Made by a program: the position numbers and the translations under genes
The notes under the pieces: generated by a model
What the model saw: only the letters and a program-made list of their open reading frames with translations
Databases searched by the model: none
Told to the model about the DNA's origin: nothing
Origin: Elysia marginata
Taxonomy: Eukaryota > Mollusca > Gastropoda > Plakobranchidae
Direction of reading: 5' to 3'
Length of the DNA: 45,927 bases
Assembly: GCA_019649035.1 (NCBI GenBank)
Contig: BMAT01006665.1
Coordinates: forward strand, 277,701-323,627
Part shown: in pieces, positions 45,723 to 45,927 of the stretch
Layout: every line of letters begins with the position of its first letter
Position numbering within the stretch: position 1 is the first letter of the stretch

Positions 45723-45927
45723 GCTGAAAGGAACAGAGTATTTACAGAAATTACCTGTAGATGGAAGTTTTTTTTAAATCTTAACTTTTCAAAAAAAATA
45801 TTTTCCGTCTGCATTCAAGGGGCTTCGGACCGACACATGATTAATTTGGAATCAACCAAAATTAACCAAGAGTGGCTGGCTTAAAAATATTTTTTTTTCT
45901 TTCACGGGGATATCATTCTTTCTAACA
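45723..45927. other. Non-coding window edge
   Basis: AT-rich with poly-A and poly-T runs, nothing recognised. It may hold more of a neighbouring feature outside the window. Confidence 0.4.

Noticed and set aside
1-45927. CRISPR array, bacterial operon, phage or viral genome segment
   Set aside because: There are no spacer-repeat units, no closely packed genes and no capsid or polymerase motifs beyond the non-LTR RT relics. The sequence is eukaryotic in character.

Overview
The window is AT-rich eukaryotic DNA with no gene-dense segment. It reads as intergenic or intronic sequence from an invertebrate, most plausibly a gastropod mollusc. That placement is an inference from three things: the mix of old mobile elements, a tRNA-type SINE whose body and tail look like mollusc SINEs, and dispersed AGATCTAGA-type motifs. 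It was not tested by a search. There is no operon structure, no CRISPR array, no rRNA and no credible free-standing tRNA. One assembly gap (34129-35026) and one single N (1962) are present.

Layout, left to right. A TTA microsatellite lies at about 1.9-2.06 kb. A complete but dead Tc1/mariner element (2937-4590) has near-perfect terminal inverted repeats, a TA duplication and a transposase broken by in-frame stops and frameshifts. A CG-rich MITE-like inverted-repeat element is at 6172-6600. A Helitron relic (about 7023-7950) is followed by the 3' end of a non-LTR retrotransposon (8148-8757). A GC-richer stretch (about 10560-11160) and a remarkable cluster of the palindrome CTCGAG (11823-12300) have no coding explanation. 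One weak candidate for host coding sequence is at 13719-13942. Another non-LTR 3' end is at about 15490-15990.

A second copy of the same Helitron (about 20685-22370) has a different internal deletion. It fuses the N-terminal zinc-finger region to the C-terminal part of the PIF1-like helicase. A nested MITE-like element is at 24051-24468. The 30-36 kb part holds two degenerate hammerhead-like motifs, a strong G-quadruplex candidate, a SINE, and a reverse-transcriptase pseudogene ending next to the assembly gap. The last 5 kb carries an inverted second SINE copy with a 14-bp target-site duplication, a diverged tandem array with a period of about 190 bp, and a minus-strand reverse-transcriptase pseudogene.

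The recognised coding pieces are all decayed mobile-element proteins: Tc1 transposase, Helitron zinc finger and helicase, and four non-LTR retrotransposon fragments. They do not form a pathway together. Many disabling changes look like C-to-T or G-to-A transitions (CGA or TGG to TGA, CAG to TAG), together with small indels. I found no convincing previously undescribed functional system. The best leads are the CTCGAG cluster, the paired Helitron relics, the nested inverted-repeat element and the 190-bp array.
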